Assembly (NCBI GenBank): GCA_958438185.1 | Contig: CAUBQU010000049.1 | Coordinates: 1-8,016 of the forward strand | Source of the DNA: an uncultured Oscillospiraceae bacterium | GTDB lineage: Bacteria; Bacillota; Clostridia; Oscillospirales; Oscillospiraceae | Length of the DNA: 8,016 nucleotides | Reading direction: 5' to 3' | Part shown: in pieces, positions 5,785-8,016 of the stretch | Numbering within the stretch: position 1 is the stretch's first letter | Layout: the number at the start of each line of letters is the position of its first letter | Position numbers and translations under genes: made by a program | The notes under the pieces: model-generated | Seen by the model: only the letters and a program-made list of their open reading frames with translations | Databases searched by the model: none | Told to the model about the DNA's origin: nothing

Positions 5785-6609
5785 CTATTCCAGGTATTCC
5801 GCGCTGGCGTAGAGTGTCTGCTCCTCGTAAAGGACCTGGTACCAGCCGGTGGAGGTCTGCCCCGTGACGGTTACAGCTGTCCCGGCGGAGATCGCTGCGA
5901 TGATATCGCCGTCTGTCCCTGGTCGGCTGCGAAGGTTCAGCGCTGTGGTGGCGGTCTTTTTCCCGGAGGCGGCGGTGACATCGGCCCAGTCTGCCGGGGT
6001 GAGCCCGTTTGCCGCGAAGATCGCTGCGACGCGAAACGCGTCCCCGCCGGTGAGCGTGGCGGCCTGGTCTTCCAGCGTCAGGCGGCAGTGCCAGATGTTT
6101 TCCTCCAAGGTCAGCGCGATGCCGTATTCTGTGCCGTCGGCCCGCAGGTGCCAGGTCGGATTGTCAGACTGGTCGTCGGATTTGAATTTGGCGCTCGTCA
6201 GCGTTTGGCGCAGGAAGGCGCCATCCTCCCCTTCTACAACGGCCTGCTGCTGCCCGGCGTAGAGGCGGACGGTATCCGGGTCCGTCTCCGGGGCGCGGAT
6301 CATCATCTGCCAACTGGTTGCCGTCAGAACGACACCTTCGGCTTTGGATTTTTTGTAGCTGTCATAGGTGACATAGACGCTGTCGCCCGCCTTGGCCTGC
6401 AGGTCCTCCAGGCCGGATGCGTCGAAGGTGACAGAATTGGCTTGCTTTAAGATCGCCGCGCCCGGGTCCGGCGTCACCGTCACCTGTGTGCCGGTGATCT
6501 GCGTGACGGTCCCTTGGAACGCGCCGCCCTTTTTGCCGCAGGCGCTCAGCGCCAGGGCCAGCGCCAGCACGCAGAGCAGAAGCCGCGCCATTCGTTTTTT
6601 GTAATGCAT
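5785..6609 (-). CDS. Putative lipoprotein with C-terminal bacterial SH3 domain
   Basis: Exported lipid-anchored protein of unknown function. The 274 residues start with a lipoprotein signal: basic KKRMAR at 4-9, a hydrophobic run of Leu/Ala at 10-21 and lipobox L21-S-A-C24, so Cys24 should be lipidated and face outward from the membrane. Residues about 31-100 look like a small beta-barrel (FQGTVTQITGTQVTVTP, then GDSVYVTYD), loosely like DUF3221-type lipoprotein domains. Residues about 101-215 have two WH-containing strands (near 153 and 173) and no match I recognise. Residues about 222-274 are a typical SH3b domain (LNLRSRPGTDG at 224-234, GWYQV at 255-259), a fold that often binds peptidoglycan. 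The frame is open to an ATG at 6693, but I use the ATG at 6609. It has AAAGGAGG 8 nt upstream and places the signal peptide at the N-terminus. The gene lies between metG and ylxM with no functional tie to either. Confidence 0.85.
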   Translation of the reverse strand: MHYKKRMARLLLCVLALALALSACGKKGGAFQGTVTQITGTQVTVTPDPGAAILKQANSVTFDASGLEDLQAKAGDSVYVTYDSYKKSKAEGVVLTATSWQMMIRAPETDPDTVRLYAGQQQAVVEGEDGAFLRQTLTSAKFKSDDQSDNPTWHLRADGTEYGIALTLEENIWHCRLTLEDQAATLTGGDAFRVAAIFAANGLTPADWADVTAASGKKTATTALNLRSRPGTDGDIIAAISAGTAVTVTGQTSTGWYQVLYEEQTLYASAEYLE

Positions 6610-6647
6610 AGAAAACGCCTCCTTTCGATCCTGCGCCGCTGTGCGGC

Positions 6648-6685
6648 GGAAACAAGCGCGCCAGAGCTCTCGCCCCGGCGCGCTT
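6648..6685 (-). terminator. Probable terminator or attenuator after metG
   Basis: A 9-bp perfect stem (6677-6685 with 6654-6662) that G-T pairs could extend inward, followed on the - strand by the weak T-run GTTTCC. It lies about 70 nt after the metG stop and 45 nt before the lipoprotein start. A second small hairpin (6634-6639 with 6643-6648) follows immediately. The short T-run makes efficient termination uncertain, and I found no convincing promoter for the lipoprotein gene here. Confidence 0.5.
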
Positions 6686-6755
6686 ACAAACAATGAATTT
6701 TTTACCAGCGGAAGCAGCCCGGGGCAGACGCAACCAGCCAGTCAGGCAAGCTGCA

Positions 6756-8016
6756 TCAGCACAGCTTTGCCCCGGCGGGGATCGCGTCGTCCAGCATGAC
6801 CAGCTGCAGTTGCTCCTCCCCGTGGGCCTTGTGCACGGCAGACAGCAGCATCCCGTTGCTTTCCCGGCTCATGATCTTCCGGGGCGGTAGGTTGATGATC
6901 GCCAGCAGTGTCTTGCCGACCAGGTCCTCCGGCGCATACCATTTGGCGATGCCGGAGAGAATCTGCCGGTCCGTGCCGGTGCCATCGTCCAGGGTGAATT
7001 TGAGCAGCTTGTCGGACTTCTTGACCCGCTCGCAGGCTTTGACCTTGACGGCCCGCAGATCGGACTTGCAGAAGTCGTCAAACGCCACCGGCTCTGCCGG
7101 GGGCTCCAGCTCCAGCGCGGGCTGGGAGGCGCGGCGGGCCGCCTCCTGGATCTCCTCCAGCGCGGCCAGCTCCTTTGCCATGTCGATCCGCGGGAACAGC
7201 GGGTCGCCGCCCTGCACGGTGGCGTTCCGCGGCAGTGTGCCGAAGAAGGCCATGGAGACCCAGTCGTACCGGTCCGCGCCGATGCGGCGCATGATCTCCT
7301 CGGAGGTCTCCGGGATGAACGGGCACAGCAGCCCGGCGCAGATACGGACCGTTTCCAACAGGTTGTACATGACCCGGGCCAGGCGGGGACGCTTCGCTTC
7401 GTCCTTGGCCAGGATCCAGGGGGTATTTTCGTCGATATACTTATTGGCCCGGGAGATGACCTTGAAGATCTCCGCCAGCGCATTCTGGAAGGCGAAGTGC
7501 TCCATCTCGTCCTCATATTTGCGGACCAGGGCGCAGGCCATGGTGATGAGCTCATCATCCATCGCTGCGTCCTCCTCCTGCTCCGTGGGCAGGGTGCCGC
7601 CGAAGTACTTCTGCACCATGGCGACGGTCCGGGAGACGAGGTTGCCCAGGTCATTGGCCAGGTCCGTGTTGATGGTGTTGATTAAGAGTTCGTTGGAGAA
7701 GTTGCCGTCGCTGCCAAAGGGGAAGGAGCGCAGCAGGAAGAAGCGCAGCGCATCAACGCCGTAGCGCTGGGCCAGCAGATAGGGATCGACGACATTGCCC
7801 TTGGATTTGGACATCTTGCCGCCATCCAGCAGCAGCCAGCCGTGGCCGAAGACCTTCTTCGGCAGCGGTTCGCCGACGCTCATCAGCATTGCGGGCCAGA
7901 TGATCGTGTGGAAGCGCACGATCTCCTTGCCAACAAAATGCACGTCTGCCGGCCAGTATTTCTCGTAATCGTGATAGCGGTCGTTGCAGTAGCCCAGGGC
8001 TGTCGTATAATTAAAC
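6756..8016 (-). CDS. metG: Methionyl-tRNA synthetase, C-terminal part (start outside window)
   Basis: Charges tRNA-Met with methionine using ATP; class Ia synthetase, cytosolic. The frame is open to the right edge, with FNYTTALGY and EKYWPADVHFVGKEIVRFH readable before 7943, so the GTG at 7943 is internal and the gene begins beyond 8016. About 419 residues are visible. The KMSKS ATP-site loop is at 7803-7817 (in GGKMSKSKGNVVDP), followed by the helical anticodon-binding domain (ANDLGNLVSRTVAM onward). The last roughly 108 residues (about 6759-7082) form a tRNA-binding OB-fold domain (SDLRAVKVKACERV, PPRKIMSRESNGMLLSA), used for dimerisation and tRNA affinity in the long MetRS form. The HIGH motif and any zinc knuckle are outside the window. 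No frameshift or lost motif is seen. Confidence 0.98.
   Translation of the reverse strand, partial: FNYTTALGYCNDRYHDYEKYWPADVHFVGKEIVRFHTIIWPAMLMSVGEPLPKKVFGHGWLLLDGGKMSKSKGNVVDPYLLAQRYGVDALRFFLLRSFPFGSDGNFSNELLINTINTDLANDLGNLVSRTVAMVQKYFGGTLPTEQEEDAAMDDELITMACALVRKYEDEMEHFAFQNALAEIFKVISRANKYIDENTPWILAKDEAKRPRLARVMYNLLETVRICAGLLCPFIPETSEEIMRRIGADRYDWVSMAFFGTLPRNATVQGGDPLFPRIDMAKELAALEEIQEAARRASQPALELEPPAEPVAFDDFCKSDLRAVKVKACERVKKSDKLLKFTLDDGTGTDRQILSGIAKWYAPEDLVGKTLLAIINLPPRKIMSRESNGMLLSAVHKAHGEEQLQLVMLDDAIPAGAKLC

Noticed and set aside
6610..6693. N-terminal extension of the SH3 lipoprotein from an ATG at 6693
   Set aside because: It would bury the lipoprotein signal peptide 28 residues in and translate the metG-downstream hairpins; the ATG at 6609 has a strong Shine-Dalgarno site.
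6796..7764. A 322-codon Ser/Arg-rich open frame on the + strand opposite metG
   Set aside because: It is low-complexity and Ser/Arg-rich, as produced by reading the reverse strand of GC-rich coding sequence; it lies wholly within metG.

Overview
The window is a GC-rich, densely packed bacterial chromosome segment with ten genes, two of them cut by the window edges. The order ylxM-ffh-rpsP-khpA-rimM-trmD is the classical SRP / ribosome-maturation cluster of Firmicutes. Together with the strong purine-rich Shine-Dalgarno sites and the clostridial style of the proteins (MetRS with a C-terminal tRNA-binding domain, Met/Gly-rich Ffh tail, TrmD with an ESHxxGLLEYPQY signature), it suggests a GC-rich gut clostridium of the Oscillospirales/Ruminococcaceae type. 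That placement is inference, not a database result.

Layout. On the + strand at the left edge is the 3' part of a threonine ammonia-lyase gene (ilvA-type, one ACT domain), ending at 1166. A single perfect hairpin at 1165-1206 separates it from everything else and serves both converging transcripts. All remaining genes are on the - strand, so they are read from right to left: metG (5' end outside the window), a lipoprotein with a C-terminal bacterial SH3 domain, ylxM, ffh, rpsP, khpA, rimM, trmD and a sirtuin (cobB-type).

Transcription units. A near-consensus sigma-A promoter at 5725-5753 drives ylxM-ffh-rpsP-khpA. After khpA there is a strong hairpin followed by a T-run (terminator), then a second promoter-like site at 3180-3208 just upstream of rimM. 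The rimM-trmD-sirtuin part can therefore be transcribed on its own. rplS (ribosomal protein bL19), which usually follows trmD, is absent. A sirtuin occupies its place, with a 50-bp out-of-phase overlap with trmD and a Shine-Dalgarno site inside the trmD coding sequence.

How the genes fit together. Ffh and YlxM belong to co-translational protein targeting. bS16, RimM and KhpA serve 30S assembly and RNA binding. TrmD makes m1G37 in tRNA, and MetRS charges initiator and elongator tRNA-Met. The sirtuin, being NAD-dependent, could link translation output to metabolic state, but that is only suggested by position. No mobile element, CRISPR array, phage gene or tRNA/rRNA gene is visible, and I found no evidence of a previously undescribed system. 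The least understood items are the SH3 lipoprotein and the trmD-sirtuin arrangement. The longest gene-free stretch is about 178 bases (3150-3327); it holds two hairpins and a promoter.
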